A stretch of 5,461 nucleotides of DNA, taken from the NCBI GenBank assembly GCA_947174215.1, contig CAMWIB010000088.1, positions 1-5,461 on the forward strand. Reading direction: 5' to 3'. Positions 5,216 through 5,461 of the stretch are shown piece after piece. This DNA comes from an uncultured Clostridia bacterium. Its GTDB lineage: Bacteria > Bacillota > Clostridia > Christensenellales > CAG-917. A program made the translations under genes and the position numbers. The notes beneath the pieces are model-generated. The model was not told the DNA's origin and did no database searches. It saw nothing but the letters and a program-made list of their open reading frames with translations. The number at the start of each line of letters is the position of its first letter. Position 1 is the stretch's first letter.

Positions 5216-5461
5216 ATGGTTAAAGGCGAACGCAACGCTATGCCAACTCAGGCGGCAGACGAGAGAATAAAAAATTTCAACGAGGTCGCGCTTGGATATA
5301 CTCCCGCGCTTGCAAAAGCAGAAGCGGAGAGGTGTCTTGGCTGTAAAAACGCGCCGTGTATGCAGGGGTGTCCCGTCGGCGTGCATATTCCCGATTTTAT
5401 AGCAAAGATAAAAGAAGGAGATATGAACGGGGCGGCGAGCATTCTCAAAGGCGACAACAAC
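5216..5461 (+). CDS. nfnB: Nfn transhydrogenase large subunit / GltD-like, N-terminal part (cut by window end)
   Basis: Eighty-two codons remain open to the window edge. The visible part is the N-terminal Fer4_20 domain of the GltD/NfnB family: RIKNFNEVALGYTP (17-30), then Cys40-x2-Cys43-x4-Cys48-x3-Cys52-Pro, then VGVHIPDFI (54-62). These cysteines contribute to the [4Fe-4S] cluster region next to the FAD and NADP(H) domains that would follow. ATG 5216 starts one base after the nfnA stop, with GAGAGG (5205-5210) inside the end of nfnA as ribosome site, so the two genes are tightly coupled. In the Nfn complex this subunit holds the bifurcating FAD and the NADPH site. Glutamate synthase small subunit and SudA share the same N-terminus. 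The pairing with an NfnA-type protein and the absence of a gltB-type gene in view favour Nfn. Confidence 0.88.
   Translation, partial: MVKGERNAMPTQAADERIKNFNEVALGYTPALAKAEAERCLGCKNAPCMQGCPVGVHIPDFIAKIKEGDMNGAASILKGDNN

Noticed and set aside
4870..5235. Minus-strand open frame of 121 codons opposite nfnA.
   Set aside because: The plus strand encodes a fully conserved NfnA with cofactor motifs; the antisense frame shows no domain or start signal.

Overview
The window looks like chromosome of an anaerobic Firmicute of the clostridial type. The evidence is Nfn-type electron-bifurcating transhydrogenase genes, a DUF3343 (putative Se/S carrier) gene beside a family-specific cysteine desulfurase, and a TnpX/DUF4368-like large serine recombinase of the kind common in gut clostridia. 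No species can be named from the sequence alone.

Left part (1 to about 1870): the end of a mobile element. A small gene resembling TnpW (49-240) overlaps by ATGA the start of a complete large serine recombinase (237-1871). This part is visibly richer in A (AAA, AGA, ATA codons) than the genes to its right, which fits horizontal acquisition. The other end of the element lies outside the window.

Junction (1845-2051): the recombinase gene ends in a 9-bp palindrome. Next comes a 147-bp imperfect fold-back sequence (1871-2017), flanked on both sides by the exact 10-mer GTTGTATATA. This looks like a small non-coding insertion or a recombination end, and it separates the recombinase from the convergent host gene.

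Right part (2052-5461): host genes. A cysteine desulfurase on the minus strand (2052-3164) is divergent from a small DUF3343 protein (3275-3523), a likely sulfur or selenium donor/carrier pair. Then come endonuclease III (nth, 3660-4298) and the start of an nfnAB operon (4387-5214 and 5216 to the window edge). Endonuclease III, NfnA and NfnB are all iron-sulfur proteins, so a cysteine desulfurase nearby is thematically fitting, although no operon links them.

The most unusual signals are non-coding. There are two long fold-back sequences, 1871-2017 and 3542-3640. The second supplies the -35 box of a well-formed promoter whose predicted start point falls on the A of the nth ATG, with no Shine-Dalgarno sequence. 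This predicts that nth is read from a leaderless mRNA started by a promoter that straddles the edge of a fold-back element.
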